A stretch of 64,000 bases of DNA from positions 4,154,001 through 4,218,000 of the forward strand of contig NZ_CP140152.1 of the NCBI RefSeq assembly GCF_034479515.1. Reading direction: 5' to 3'. The position numbers and the translations under genes are program-made. The notes under the pieces were generated by a model. It made no database searches. It was not told where the DNA came from and worked only from the letters and a program-made list of their open reading frames with translations. Below, piece after piece: positions 19,292-29,532 of this stretch (position 1 is its first letter; every line of letters begins with the position of its first letter). The stretch is from Duganella zoogloeoides (GTDB lineage Bacteria; Pseudomonadota; Gammaproteobacteria; Burkholderiales; Burkholderiaceae_D).

Positions 19292-22200
19292 TTGACCACC
19301 ACCTGTTCATTGGGCGCCGCGCCAAACATCTCGGGGCTGTACAGCGCTTCCACCCGCGTGGGCGGCAGGTTGAACTGGCCGGGATTGTTCAGCCGCACCG
19401 TGTATTCGACGCTCCATTTACCCTTGGGGACGAATTCGTAAAACGCCCGGTAGCCGTCGAAGCTGCGCTCCTCGAACGCCAGCCACGCCCAGCCGGCCTT
19501 GCGGTTGCCGCGGTCCAGCAGCGCCGCGTCACGCCCCAGTCCCGAACCGAGCACGGTGGCGCTGGCGGGAATCGGATCGTCCACCACCACCCAGGTCATG
19601 TCCGACTGCGCTTCCAGTTCGAGCCGCACCCGGTACACATCGCCCCGCGACCACACGCCGCGCGTCTTCTGCTCGACCGGCGTGATGGTCTTGGCGATGG
19701 TGTAGCCGCTCGATACCGGCGCCTTGAGCGGCAGCGCCGCCAGCGTGCGCACCGTCACCCACGGTTTGCCGGTGCCGGCGTGGACCAGGTCCAGCGTACT
19801 GCTGCCCTTCGGCCATGGCAGTGCGACGGTGGTCGATTTGAGGTCGGTACTCGGCGCGGCTTTCGGGTCGGCCGCAATTCCGGTTTTGCTGCCCGCCTTG
19901 ACGCCTGCCTTACTGCCGGCATCAGCAGGCACCGCACCAAAACTCACCGACATGCTGGCCCCGCTCAGCGTGGCAGTCGCGCTGCCGGTCACCGGCGCGC
20001 GCTCGAACACGGCACTGAAACGGTCCATGGCCAGCACGCCCCAGGCGTTCGACACGGTCGTGTCCCAGTGTCCCGCGCGCTGGCGTCCCAGGGTGCCGCG
20101 CGCCAGCCGTCCCATGTCGGCGCGCCAGGCGGGATTGTCGGCCATGGCCAGCAGCAGCCGGTTGGCGTTGCTGTCGGCCGACGACATCAGCCACCACCAG
20201 TTGTCGGTGCGCTCGGTGGCAAAGCCCATGGTTGTGCCTTGCAGGTTCAGGCGCGCACGCAGGATCTGCTCGGCCTGGGCCAGCTGCCTGGCCTGCTGCG
20301 GCAGCTGGGGCGAGCGTTTCAGCACCAGGTACCAGTCGATCACGGCCGACGTGGGCCACAGGTTGGGCGCGACCGTGAACGATTCGAGGTCGTCGTGGTT
20401 GATGGCGTTGCTGCGCGAGAGCGCCTCCAGCGCCGCCACCTTGCGTACCGCCAGGTCGGCCGTGGGCAGCGGCGATTCGAGCCACAGCTTGCCCTGCACA
20501 AAGGCCTGCAAGCCCGACTCCATGCGCGCCTTGAGTTCCGCCGGAATCTCGTAGCCGGCCTCCTGGCTGGCCGACAGCACGTACGCGGTCAGGCTGTCGC
20601 TGCCGTGCAGCATGGGGGCGAAGTACTTGACCAGGCCATTGCTGTCCAGATGCGCCGGCAAGGTGGCCACCGCCGTGCGCCACAGCGCCGGATCGCGCAG
20701 TGCGATCGCGCGCGAGGTCACCTGTTCGAAGCAGCGGTACGGATAGTCGCGCATGAAGTCGCGCACGCCGGGCAGGTCGCCGCCCAGGCGCGCACTGAAC
20801 TGCGCCTGCACCTCCCCCCGTCCGGGCAGCGCATCGTCGGGCAGGCGCACCGCCATCGACTGCTTGCCATCGAGTTGCAGCAAGGTCGCTTGCGTGGTGC
20901 GCACCGGCACCGCCGGCGCCACTTTCTGGCTGACCTTGATGCTGTCGCGCGCGCCGTTGCCTGCATTCGCCACGGTGGCTCCTACTTCCCACGCCAGAAC
21001 GGTCACGCCGGCCGGCACCTGGTAGTCCCAGCCGATTTCCTTCGCCTGCCCCGCCGCGAGCGCGACCTTTTGCGTGGGCAGCGTCTGCGCGCCCGCCCTG
21101 GCTGTCAGCGCCACGTCCAGCGCGGCGGCGGTGGTGTTGCGCACCGTGTAGATGGCGCGCAGGCGGTCGCCCTCGCGCACCAGCGCCGGCAAGCCGGAGA
21201 GCAGCATCAGGTCCTGCGTGCTGCGCACCTCGGCCTGGCCGGTGCCAAACAGGCCTGCCTGGGCGCTGGCGATGGCGACGATGCGAAACGCGGTGAGCGA
21301 GTCGTTCAATGGCACCTCGACCGACGCCGTGCCGTCGGCATCGAGAACCACCTGCGCCTTCCAGAACAGCAGCGTGTCGAACAGCTCGCGCCCGCCGCCC
21401 TTGCCGCCGCCACCGCCGGCCGCCACCGCCTTGCGGCCGAAGTGGCGCTTGCCCACCACCTGCATCTGCGCGGTGGCCGTCTGCACTTGCAGGCTGCGCT
21501 GCTGCATCATGGCGTCGAGCAGGTTCCAGCTGGTGTTGGGCATCAGTTCCAGCAGGCCCACATCGACCGCCGCCAGCGCCACTTCGGCACCCGCCGGCGG
21601 CGCCGACCCGTCCGCGCGCGTGACCCGCACCTTGACCTTGGCCTTGTCGCGCACCTTGTACACCTGCTGGTCGGTATCGACCTGCACCTTCAGTTCATTG
21701 ACGGCCCAGCCTACCCGCACCGGCGCGATGCCAAGCTTGTAGGCAGGCTTGCCCAGGTCCACCAGTGCGGTGGGCTGCACGCCGGCCACGCGCCCGCGCA
21801 CCACCAGCGCCGACACGTACACATTCGGTGCGTAACCGGCCTTGATCGGCACCGTGAACACCGGCGCGCTGCCCACGAGCGGGCGCACATAGCTGTCGAT
21901 CACGCCCTCGCGCTCCACCGTCACCAGGGCGGTCGCCGCGCGAAACGGCATCCGCACCTGGAAGCTGGCGTCCTGGCCCGGCTCGTAGCGCTTGTGTTCG
22001 GGCAGCAGGTCGATGCGGTCGTTGTCGGACACGTTGAACCACCAGTCGTCGCCATCGGCCACCCAGGTTTCGCGGTGGGCGGTGGTCGCGCGCTGCTGCG
22101 CGTCCTGCGTTTGCGCGCGCAGGATCAGGTTACCCGCCGCCGGCGCCTTGACCTGGCAGACCAGCAGCCCCTTGGCGTCGGTGCGTCCTGCGCAGGCGTG

Positions 22201-25083
22201 GCCCAGCGCTTTCACTTCGCTGCTGTTCTCGTAGGCGTAAAAGCCGCCGACCAGGCGGCGCCGGTGCGAAGTCGATTCGCGCTGGAAGAAGTCCACAGAC
22301 ACCGGCGCATCGGCCACCGGCTTGCCTTGCAGGTCGAGCACCACCACCTGGAACTTGAGCGCGTCGCGGCTCAATACCCAGCCGTCGGGCGCGATGCCCA
22401 CCACCACGGCCGCAGGCCACAGGCCCACGCGGGTGGCGGCGGACAAGGTTTCGCCGTTGGCGTCCTGGTACGACAGCTCGGCCGCCAGTTCGCGCGGCAC
22501 GGTCACCGCCGGCAACTGGTCAATGGTGACGCGGGCACCGCCGGCCCTGTCCAGCGTGATGTTGCGGGTGCGGACAGCGCCACCCACGGCGCCACTGCCT
22601 TCCTCGTTGTCACCGTCATCGAAAATGCCCTCGTCCTCGTCGAACGCACCGCCGCTGCGCTCCACGCCCACCTTCACGTCGCCATTGCTGAACGTGAAGT
22701 CGCCGTAATCGTCGAAGCTGACCGGCTTGTCCTGCACCAGGGTGCGCAGCTGCACCGGTGCGTCACCGGCGCCGCCGCCGGACAGGTAGCTCAGTTGCAC
22801 GTCGAGGTCGAGCGAGGCCGCCTGCACCGCCGGCGCCTTTGGCCCCTGCAGCAGCGCCTTCATGGTCGGCACGCGGAACTGCTCGACGCGGAAGCGGCCG
22901 GCCGCGCGGCCGCCGACCAGCACCTGGTACCAGCCCTGGCGCGCGTCTGGCGGGATCTTCCAGTCGTTGGCGGCGCTGCCGTTGGTGCGCCAGGCCAGCG
23001 GCAGTTCGTAGCGCTGGTCGCTGCCTTCGTGGATCACGAACATGCTGGCCGGGAGCGACTGGTTCGGCTCGAGCGCGAAGCCGTGCATGACCTTGCGGCG
23101 CAGGAAGTGCTTCATGTGTACCGTTTCGCCGGCGCGCAGCAGGGTGCGATCGAAGACCGTATTGGCCACCACGTTGTCGGCACCGCCGTATTCGGTGGGC
23201 AGGTTGAAGCGCCATCCCTCGATGCCGCGATCCCATTTCGACAAGGTGAACGTCATGTCGGCGCCGTGGCGCGCGCTGACGAACAGGCCTTCGCGCGCTT
23301 CGCACACGGGTTCCGCCAGCTCCTGGGCGATGTTGGCCACGCCGTCCTTATTGGTCGCGCCCTGCCACAATAGCTTGCCCGCGCAATCACGCACGGCCAC
23401 CCTGGCGCCAGCCACCGGCTGGCCCTGGTCGAGCGAGGTGACCCACACCAGCGACGACTGCGCGCCGCGCTTGAAGTGCGCCACCAGGTTGGTCACCAGC
23501 GCGGCCGAGCTGACGTATGCGGTCTGGCGTTTGCCCGATAAAGCTTCGCCCAGGCGCGGGCTGGCCAGCTCCACCACGTAGAAGCCCGGTTTTTTCAAGG
23601 GGATGCCCACCACTTCGAACTGCTGGCGCCCGCCCGGTTTAGGCATGGTAAAACGCTGCACGCGGTCGGCGCTGCCGTCCTTGACTTCAAAGCCGGCCAG
23701 CAGCGGCTTGAACAGCTGATCGTGGTACAGCTCCTGCGGCTCCCAGCCGCCGTTATAGCTCATGCGGCCGAGCCAGCGCACGATCTGCCGGTCCTGCTGC
23801 TCGTCGGTGGCGCCTTCGTTGACGCGCAGCGATGCGCCGTCGATATCGACGGCGGCCAATTGTGCAGCGAGCGCCGCCTCCACGTTGCGCACGGTGACCG
23901 GCAGCAGCTTGTCGCCCTGCGCTTCGATGATGCCAAAGCGCGCCGGGAATTTCACCAGCGGCGGCTGGGCGTCGGTGTTGATCGTCATCGGAAAGCGCGC
24001 GGCGTTGAGGAGCAGGCGGCCCGCATCATCTCTCAGCCCGGCCGGCAGCGCCAGGCGCAAGGCGCTGCTGGCCGGCAGCGGTCCCGCAAAGCTGATGCTG
24101 TCCACGTAGTCGGCCTTGGCCTGGTATTTTTCCACTGTCGGCTTGAAGCTTTTGGCGCCTGGCCCGGTCAGCGTGGCGGCCAGCGCATCGGTGCGCCGCA
24201 CGGGCGCCGAGAAGGTCACGCGGGCGGGCAGGAACGGCAGGCAGCCGGCTTTGGGCGAGAGCCGTTCGCAGGTAAATTTGGCGGTAAAGTCGGGCCGCGT
24301 GCGGAATGCCAGCGCCTGGTCCTGGCGCGTGGCGATGCCGTTGTCGGCCGCCATGCCAGCGCCCCACACCAGCGCCACCTTGGCCTTGGCCGGCAACGGC
24401 CGCTGGCATTGCAGTACCACCAGGGGCAAGCGCTCCAGGCGCTTGTCCTTGACCGCCATGCCCGCATGCCACACCACGCCGCGCGCCTTGAAATACAGCG
24501 ACAGGTAGCGCTGCGCAAACGCCTTGCGCTGCGCCAGTATCTGTTCGCGCTCGGCGCCGGCCAGGATACGCACGCCGATTTTTTCGTGGATACCCTCGGC
24601 GCGGCACCAGGCGTGCTGCGCGACGGTGGCGTCGCTGGCCGGCGCATCGAGGCCGAGCACGAAAATCTGCTGCTCGTCGATTTGCGATCCCTCGTACGGC
24701 AGCATCTCCACCACGGCCGGACCGCCGGTGTCAAAACCGAAGCGGCGCTCGCCCGTCACCGGCTGGCCGGCCAGGTCGCGCGCATCAGGTTTGACCGTGA
24801 AGCTGCACGCCACGCCGGCCGGCAAGTCGCGCTCGAAGTCGTAGCTCCAGTTGCTGCCATCGATCCAGCGGCCCTTGCCCGGTTCAGCGCAATCGACCGT
24901 GAACGGATCGTCCAGGCGCATGTCGCCGAGCGGCACCATCTGGCCGCTGAAACGCGCGGTCACCTGGCGCACGCCCTTGACGGTGCCGGTGGGCGAAAAA
25001 GCGGTGATGGTGGTTTGCGCCAGTGCCAGGAGTGGCAGGCCGCAGAACGCGGCGGCGCCGAGGAAGCGAAACAGGGAACGCAT
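19288..25083 (-). CDS. Bacterial alpha-2-macroglobulin (YfhM-like)
   Basis: The 1931-residue secreted protein has a cleavable signal (MRSLFRFLGAAAFCGLPLLALA) and macroglobulin domains, including an MG/bait-like middle region. The thioester motif is CFEQ, with Cys at residue 1451, where most family members have CLEQ. Bacterial alpha-2-macroglobulins are thought to trap proteases in the periplasm while the partner PBP1C repairs the wall. No clear lipobox is present, whereas E. coli YfhM is a lipoprotein, so this form is probably soluble. It is longer than E. coli YfhM (about 1650 residues). Confidence 0.95.
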   Translation of the reverse strand: MRSLFRFLGAAAFCGLPLLALAQTTITAFSPTGTVKGVRQVTARFSGQMVPLGDMRLDDPFTVDCAEPGKGRWIDGSNWSYDFERDLPAGVACSFTVKPDARDLAGQPVTGERRFGFDTGGPAVVEMLPYEGSQIDEQQIFVLGLDAPASDATVAQHAWCRAEGIHEKIGVRILAGAEREQILAQRKAFAQRYLSLYFKARGVVWHAGMAVKDKRLERLPLVVLQCQRPLPAKAKVALVWGAGMAADNGIATRQDQALAFRTRPDFTAKFTCERLSPKAGCLPFLPARVTFSAPVRRTDALAATLTGPGAKSFKPTVEKYQAKADYVDSISFAGPLPASSALRLALPAGLRDDAGRLLLNAARFPMTINTDAQPPLVKFPARFGIIEAQGDKLLPVTVRNVEAALAAQLAAVDIDGASLRVNEGATDEQQDRQIVRWLGRMSYNGGWEPQELYHDQLFKPLLAGFEVKDGSADRVQRFTMPKPGGRQQFEVVGIPLKKPGFYVVELASPRLGEALSGKRQTAYVSSAALVTNLVAHFKRGAQSSLVWVTSLDQGQPVAGARVAVRDCAGKLLWQGATNKDGVANIAQELAEPVCEAREGLFVSARHGADMTFTLSKWDRGIEGWRFNLPTEYGGADNVVANTVFDRTLLRAGETVHMKHFLRRKVMHGFALEPNQSLPASMFVIHEGSDQRYELPLAWRTNGSAANDWKIPPDARQGWYQVLVGGRAAGRFRVEQFRVPTMKALLQGPKAPAVQAASLDLDVQLSYLSGGGAGDAPVQLRTLVQDKPVSFDDYGDFTFSNGDVKVGVERSGGAFDEDEGIFDDGDNEEGSGAVGGAVRTRNITLDRAGGARVTIDQLPAVTVPRELAAELSYQDANGETLSAATRVGLWPAAVVVGIAPDGWVLSRDALKFQVVVLDLQGKPVADAPVSVDFFQRESTSHRRRLVGGFYAYENSSEVKALGHACAGRTDAKGLLVCQVKAPAAGNLILRAQTQDAQQRATTAHRETWVADGDDWWFNVSDNDRIDLLPEHKRYEPGQDASFQVRMPFRAATALVTVEREGVIDSYVRPLVGSAPVFTVPIKAGYAPNVYVSALVVRGRVAGVQPTALVDLGKPAYKLGIAPVRVGWAVNELKVQVDTDQQVYKVRDKAKVKVRVTRADGSAPPAGAEVALAAVDVGLLELMPNTSWNLLDAMMQQRSLQVQTATAQMQVVGKRHFGRKAVAAGGGGGKGGGRELFDTLLFWKAQVVLDADGTASVEVPLNDSLTAFRIVAIASAQAGLFGTGQAEVRSTQDLMLLSGLPALVREGDRLRAIYTVRNTTAAALDVALTARAGAQTLPTQKVALAAGQAKEIGWDYQVPAGVTVLAWEVGATVANAGNGARDSIKVSQKVAPAVPVRTTQATLLQLDGKQSMAVRLPDDALPGRGEVQAQFSARLGGDLPGVRDFMRDYPYRCFEQVTSRAIALRDPALWRTAVATLPAHLDSNGLVKYFAPMLHGSDSLTAYVLSASQEAGYEIPAELKARMESGLQAFVQGKLWLESPLPTADLAVRKVAALEALSRSNAINHDDLESFTVAPNLWPTSAVIDWYLVLKRSPQLPQQARQLAQAEQILRARLNLQGTTMGFATERTDNWWWLMSSADSNANRLLLAMADNPAWRADMGRLARGTLGRQRAGHWDTTVSNAWGVLAMDRFSAVFERAPVTGSATATLSGASMSVSFGAVPADAGSKAGVKAGSKTGIAADPKAAPSTDLKSTTVALPWPKGSSTLDLVHAGTGKPWVTVRTLAALPLKAPVSSGYTIAKTITPVEQKTRGVWSRGDVYRVRLELEAQSDMTWVVVDDPIPASATVLGSGLGRDAALLDRGNRKAGWAWLAFEERSFDGYRAFYEFVPKGKWSVEYTVRLNNPGQFNLPPTRVEALYSPEMFGAAPNEQVVVK

Positions 25084-25143
25084 GCAAGCTCCGTTGCTGA
25101 AATATTATCAGCCCAGTGTTGCAAACGCCCCTTCTAAAGTCAA

Positions 25144-26502
25144 CTACATTTGCGGTTCGACAGGACCCGCAAGATTGAACACCGCCATCGACTCCACGTG
25201 CGACGTATGCGGGAACATGTTGACCACGCCCGCCTTGTCGAGCACATAGCCGGCGCCGACCAGGATGCCGGCGTCGCGCGCCAGGGTCGAGGGGCTGCAC
25301 GAGACGTACACCAGCCGCTGCGGCAGCAGGTCGGCGCGGGTCTGGCTCAGTTCCACCAGCGCTTCGCACAGGGCGGCGGCGCCGTCGCGGGGCGGGTCGA
25401 TCAGCATGCGGTCGAACTTGCCCAGTTCGACCAAGTGCTCGGCCGTCACCAGGAACAGGTTGCGGGTATAGAACGTGGTTTTATCGGACAGCCCGTTGGC
25501 CTTGGCGTTGTCGAGCGCGCGCTCGGACAAGGTGGTGCTGCCTTCGATACCAACCACTTCGCGCGCCTGGGTGGCCAGCGGCAGCGTGAAGTTGCCGAGG
25601 CCGCAGAACAGGTCGGCCACGCGGTCTTGCGGCTGCACTTCCAGCAGGCGCAAGGCCTTGGCGACGAGCATGCGGTTGATGTAGTGATTCACCTGCGTAA
25701 AATCGACTGGCTTGAACGGCATCTTGATGCCGAATTCCGGCAGCAGGTAGTGCAGGTCCGGGCCCAGCGGGTAGTAAGGCGCGGCGGTTTCCGGGCCCTT
25801 GGTTTGCAGCCAGAACTGGATACCATGCTGGTCGGCGAACGCCTTGACCTTCACTTCATCGTCGGCCGTCATCGGCGCCATGATGCGCAGCACCAGCGCA
25901 GTGACGCCCTCGCCGATCGCCACTTCGATTTGCGGAATCTGGTTGTACAGGGAGAGTGAACCGATCAGCGCGCGAAGCGGCAGCAGCAGGTCCGAGACGT
26001 GGCGCGGCAGGATTTCGCAGCTCTGGATGTCGGCCACGAATGCCGAATGCTTTTCGTGGAAGCCGACCAGCACCGTGTCCTTCTTGACCACGTGGCGCAC
26101 CGACAGGCGCGCGCGGTAGCGGTATTCCCAGGTGGGGCCGTACATCGGCCGCATCACGGTCAGCGGTTTCACTTTGCCGATGTGCCACAGGTTATCTTCG
26201 AGTACGCGCTGCTTGATCGCCACCTGCGCGGTCGGTTCGAGGTGCTGCATCGAGCAGCCGCCGCACATATTGAAGTGCGGGCACTTCGGTTGCACGCGCA
26301 TCGACGATTCGCGGTGCAGCGTGGTCATGCGGGCCATTTCCCAGTTCTTCTTTTTCTTGAAGGTGGTGAAGCTGACGCGCTCACCGGGCAGCGCACCCTC
26401 GACAAACACCACCTTGCCTTGCGAACCGTCTTCGTTTTCCAGGTGGCCGACGCCGTTGGCGTCCATGCTGAGCGATTTAATCTCGAGAATGGTATCTTGC
26501 AT
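25144..26502 (-). CDS. rlmD: 23S rRNA (uracil-1939-C5)-methyltransferase RlmD
   Basis: The 452-residue protein has a TRAM domain at the N-terminus, four cluster cysteines beginning at CPHFNMCGGC (about residues 74-83) and the methyltransferase motifs DLFCGLGNFTLPLA, DPPRDG and VSCSPSTLARD, where the catalytic Cys lies. RlmD methylates U1939 using SAM. The start MQDTILEIK was preferred over an in-frame start 14 codons upstream. It is followed after about 60 bases by the macroglobulin gene and lies downstream of rpoS. Confidence 0.95.
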   Translation of the reverse strand: MQDTILEIKSLSMDANGVGHLENEDGSQGKVVFVEGALPGERVSFTTFKKKKNWEMARMTTLHRESSMRVQPKCPHFNMCGGCSMQHLEPTAQVAIKQRVLEDNLWHIGKVKPLTVMRPMYGPTWEYRYRARLSVRHVVKKDTVLVGFHEKHSAFVADIQSCEILPRHVSDLLLPLRALIGSLSLYNQIPQIEVAIGEGVTALVLRIMAPMTADDEVKVKAFADQHGIQFWLQTKGPETAAPYYPLGPDLHYLLPEFGIKMPFKPVDFTQVNHYINRMLVAKALRLLEVQPQDRVADLFCGLGNFTLPLATQAREVVGIEGSTTLSERALDNAKANGLSDKTTFYTRNLFLVTAEHLVELGKFDRMLIDPPRDGAAALCEALVELSQTRADLLPQRLVYVSCSPSTLARDAGILVGAGYVLDKAGVVNMFPHTSHVESMAVFNLAGPVEPQM

Positions 26503-26592
26503 AAAATTCAAAATGAGTAGAGGGACGCCGGCCCGTCCGGGCACGCCGGGGGCGGTGGTGGCACAGGGGCAGTATGATAGCAGAAGGGGGAA

Positions 26593-27597
26593 CTACAGCA
26601 GCGAATCGCGGACCACGCCGCGCGCCGCCATCGCCCGTTTGAGCTTGACCAGGGCTTCCTGCTGGATCTGGCGCACGCGCTCGCGCGTGACGCCCATTTC
26701 CTCGGCCAGGGTTTCCAGCGTGGCCGGATCGTCGTTATCGAGGCCGAAGCGGCGCATGATCACGATGCGCTGCTTGTCGGGCAGCTTGGTGAGCCAGTCG
26801 CGCATGAGCACCGTCATTTCGTGGTGCTCGGCGCGGGCGTCGGGACTGTCGTCGCTGTCGCCCGGCAGCAGGTCCATCAGCGACGATTGCGGATCGTTGT
26901 CGAGCGGCGCGTCGAGCGAGGTGGCGTGCTCGGACAGGGCGAGTATGTCCTGCACCTCTTCCACCGGGCGGCCGACCAGCGCGGCGATGTCCTCGGCGGT
27001 GGCGTCCTTGCCGTCGTGCTGCTGCGCTTCGAGGTGGTATTTGCCGCGCAAGATCTGGTTCAGCTCGCGCACCATGTGCACGGGCAGGCGCACCGTGCGC
27101 GCCTGGTTCATGATGGCGCGCTCGATGCTCTGGCGGATCCACCAGGTGGCGTACGTGGAAAAGCGGAAGCCGCGCTCCGGTTCGAACTTGTCGATCGCGC
27201 GCATCAGGCCGATGTTGCCTTCTTCGATCAGGTCGAGCAGCACCACGCCGCGGTTGATGTAATGCTTGGCGATTGAGACCACGAGGCGCAGATTGTGCTC
27301 GATCATGGTCTGCCGGGCGCTGAAGTCGCCGGCCTTGGCCAGGGTGGCGTAATGCACCTCCTGCGGCGCGGTGAGCAGCGGCCGGGTGCCGATCTGGTTC
27401 AGGTAGTGCTGGGTGGTATCGGTGGACAATTCCGCCGCCAGCACTTTTTTCAGTTCATCGACCGGTTCGAGCACGCTGCCGCCGATGCCGATTGCTGCCG
27501 CCCCATCTTCCGCAAGGTCTTCGTCATCGACTGCATCGTTGTCGCGGAAGTCTTCCGGGACATCGTCATCGAGCGGATCGTGGGGCGTGTTTGTCAT
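26593..27597 (-). CDS. rpoS: RNA polymerase sigma factor RpoS
   Basis: RpoS is the general-stress and stationary-phase sigma factor. The 334-residue protein has an acidic N-terminus (about residues 1-45), region 1.2, region 2 ([30 protein letters not shown] is the core stretch, in part), and region 4 ending with the helix-turn-helix [11 protein letters not shown]. It follows nlpD with a 39-base gap, as in E. coli, where a major rpoS promoter lies inside nlpD. I could not identify a promoter by eye here. Confidence 0.97.
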   Translation of the reverse strand: MTNTPHDPLDDDVPEDFRDNDAVDDEDLAEDGAAAIGIGGSVLEPVDELKKVLAAELSTDTTQHYLNQIGTRPLLTAPQEVHYATLAKAGDFSARQTMIEHNLRLVVSIAKHYINRGVVLLDLIEEGNIGLMRAIDKFEPERGFRFSTYATWWIRQSIERAIMNQARTVRLPVHMVRELNQILRGKYHLEAQQHDGKDATAEDIAALVGRPVEEVQDILALSEHATSLDAPLDNDPQSSLMDLLPGDSDDSPDARAEHHEMTVLMRDWLTKLPDKQRIVIMRRFGLDNDDPATLETLAEEMGVTRERVRQIQQEALVKLKRAMAARGVVRDSLL

Positions 27598-27636
27598 GGC
27601 TCGGCTCGGATCATTTCAACGCTCGTCGGACGGCGG

Positions 27637-28602
27637 TCAACGGGCCGGCAGGAACTTCGACGGATCCACCGGCTTGCCCTGCTGGCGGATCTCGAAGTGC
27701 AGCTTGACCGCGTCGGTATCGGAGTCGCCCATCTCGGCGATCAACTGTCCCTTGGTCACGCTTTGCCCTTCCTTGACCAGGATGGTGCGGTTGTGCGCAT
27801 ACGCGGACAACAGCGTATTACTGTGCTTCACAATCACCAGATTACCATAACCACGGATGCCGCTGCCGGCAAACATGACTTTTCCGGCCCCGGCCGCGAC
27901 GACGTGCTGGCCGGCCTTGCCGGCAATGTCCACGCCCTTGTTTTTACCTTCGTCGAAGGTGGCGATCACGCGCCCTTCGGCGGGCCACATCCACGAGAGC
28001 TTCTCGTCTTCGGCGCTCAGGCCCGCGCCCGGAACAGCTGCTGGCGGCCGCGCGGCTGGCGGCACGGTGGTGGCAGGCGGTGCGGCGGGCTTGGCGGCGG
28101 CCGTTGCCGGTGCGTCGCCATCCGGGCGTTGCAGTTCCGCCAGGGTGGCGTCGGTGTACGGGCGCTTCTCGCCTTTCGGTCCGGTCTTGCGCGCAACCAC
28201 GGCTGGCGCGGTGGCCTTGTCGCTTGGCGGCATGATGATGGCGGCGGTTTCCACGCCGCTGCTGTTCGGGGCTGCGTTGCCGGCCTCGGGTGGCAGCACG
28301 CGCAGTACCTGGTCCACCTTGATGTCGTTGGGGTCGTTGAGGTTGTTCCAGATGACCAGGTCGCGGTAGTTCTGGCCGTATTCGAGCGCAATGCGGATCA
28401 GGGTATCGCCCTTGCGAACCGTGTACAGGCCACGCTCGTCGCGCGACACTTGCGCGGTCTGGCTCGGCGTGGAAGGTTTCACGGCCGGCCGTGCGACGGG
28501 GCGGTCGACGACCGGGGCTTGACTCGGGGCGGTGCTGCAAGCGCTGAGGAAAGCCAGCGCCAGGCTCAATACGAGCAGATTGCTTTTATTAATCATTCTC
28601 AT
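27637..28602 (-). CDS. nlpD: Murein hydrolase activator NlpD
   Basis: NlpD is a 321-residue lipoprotein that activates the amidase AmiC during cell separation. The signal ends FLSAC (lipobox LSAC). A LysM domain (YTVRKGDTLIRIALEYGQNY) is followed by a Pro/Ala-rich linker and a LytM/M23 domain. The M23 zinc ligands are lost (NKGVDIAG and LHFEIR in place of the His motifs), which is normal for NlpD and shows that it activates rather than cuts. The ATG at MRMINK was taken; MINK two codons later is possible. It sits between pcm and rpoS. Confidence 0.94.
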   Translation of the reverse strand: MRMINKSNLLVLSLALAFLSACSTAPSQAPVVDRPVARPAVKPSTPSQTAQVSRDERGLYTVRKGDTLIRIALEYGQNYRDLVIWNNLNDPNDIKVDQVLRVLPPEAGNAAPNSSGVETAAIIMPPSDKATAPAVVARKTGPKGEKRPYTDATLAELQRPDGDAPATAAAKPAAPPATTVPPAARPPAAVPGAGLSAEDEKLSWMWPAEGRVIATFDEGKNKGVDIAGKAGQHVVAAGAGKVMFAGSGIRGYGNLVIVKHSNTLLSAYAHNRTILVKEGQSVTKGQLIAEMGDSDTDAVKLHFEIRQQGKPVDPSKFLPAR

Positions 28603-28656
28603 CTTAAATTCAATTGTGGTGCAGTGTGCGGCATGCAACGTGCGGTGGGCGGGTGC

Positions 28657-29532
28657 TCAGGCAGTGCCCGCGCGCAGCGGCACAAAATGGCAATCCTCCA
28701 GCGTTTCGCTGGTCCATTGCGCTTTGCCGGTGCGTGTGATCAGCACCAGTTGCTGCGTCCTGTCGCCCACCGGCGCCACCAGCCGGCCGCCGATGGCGAG
28801 CTGGTCGAGCAAGGGCTGCGGCACCTGCAAACCGGCAGCAGCCAGGATGATGCCATCGAACGGCGCCGCTTGCGGGAGCCCAAGCATACCATCTCCGTAA
28901 TGCAAGCGCAGATTCGGCACGCGCAGGGGGCGCAGGTTGGTCTTGGCCAGTTCGTGCAAAGGCTTGATGCGCTCGATCGAATAAACTTCCTGCGCCACGC
29001 ACGCCAGCACCGCCGCCTGGTAGCCGCAGCCGGTGCCGATTTCCAGCACGCGCTTGAGCTGGCCGCCGTTGCGCATCACCTCGATCATGCGCGCCACGAT
29101 GTACGGCTGCGAAATGGTTTGCTGGTGGCCGATCGGCAGCGACGCGTCGATGTATGCTTGCGACACCAGCCCCTGGTCCATGAACATGTGGCGCGGCACG
29201 GTAGCCAGCGCGTTCAGGACCACCTGGTCGCGCACGCCCTGCCTGGCCACCCGCTGCGCCATCGCGTGGCGGATCGCATCGGACACCAGCGGCCGGTCGC
29301 GGCTGGCGATAGGTTGCGCCCGTTCTTGAGCATAATTTTGCGCATAGCCATGCGACTTCGAGGGCGTGGCCACGGCGGCGGGCCGCTGCTGGCCCGGCAC
29401 GGGCACATGGCGGGCGGCATTCTGGGTGGCGGTTTGGGGCGTGGCCACGGGAGCAAACACCGGCGCCTTCCTGGCGCCCTTGTCAACAACGGACGAGAGA
29501 GGCAAAGGAAAGCTGCGGGGTTTATCGCTCAT
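28657..29532 (-). CDS. pcm: Protein-L-isoaspartate O-methyltransferase with N-terminal extension
   Basis: Pcm repairs L-isoaspartyl residues in aged proteins using SAM. The 291-residue protein is about 80 residues longer than E. coli Pcm; the extra N-terminus (residues 1-75) is Pro/Ala/Gln-rich and probably disordered. The catalytic part contains [13 protein letters not shown] and the SAM motif [16 protein letters not shown]. Its start overlaps the surE stop by four bases (ATGA), which supports the long form. The order surE-pcm-nlpD-rpoS is conserved. Confidence 0.95.
   Translation of the reverse strand: MSDKPRSFPLPLSSVVDKGARKAPVFAPVATPQTATQNAARHVPVPGQQRPAAVATPSKSHGYAQNYAQERAQPIASRDRPLVSDAIRHAMAQRVARQGVRDQVVLNALATVPRHMFMDQGLVSQAYIDASLPIGHQQTISQPYIVARMIEVMRNGGQLKRVLEIGTGCGYQAAVLACVAQEVYSIERIKPLHELAKTNLRPLRVPNLRLHYGDGMLGLPQAAPFDGIILAAAGLQVPQPLLDQLAIGGRLVAPVGDRTQQLVLITRTGKAQWTSETLEDCHFVPLRAGTA

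Noticed and set aside
18850..23373. Very long open frame (1507 codons) on the plus strand
   Set aside because: It runs antisense to pbpC and the alpha-2-macroglobulin gene, both of which have complete catalytic motifs. The translation is a low-complexity mix of Arg, His, Gly and Ala, typical of an antisense frame in GC-rich DNA.
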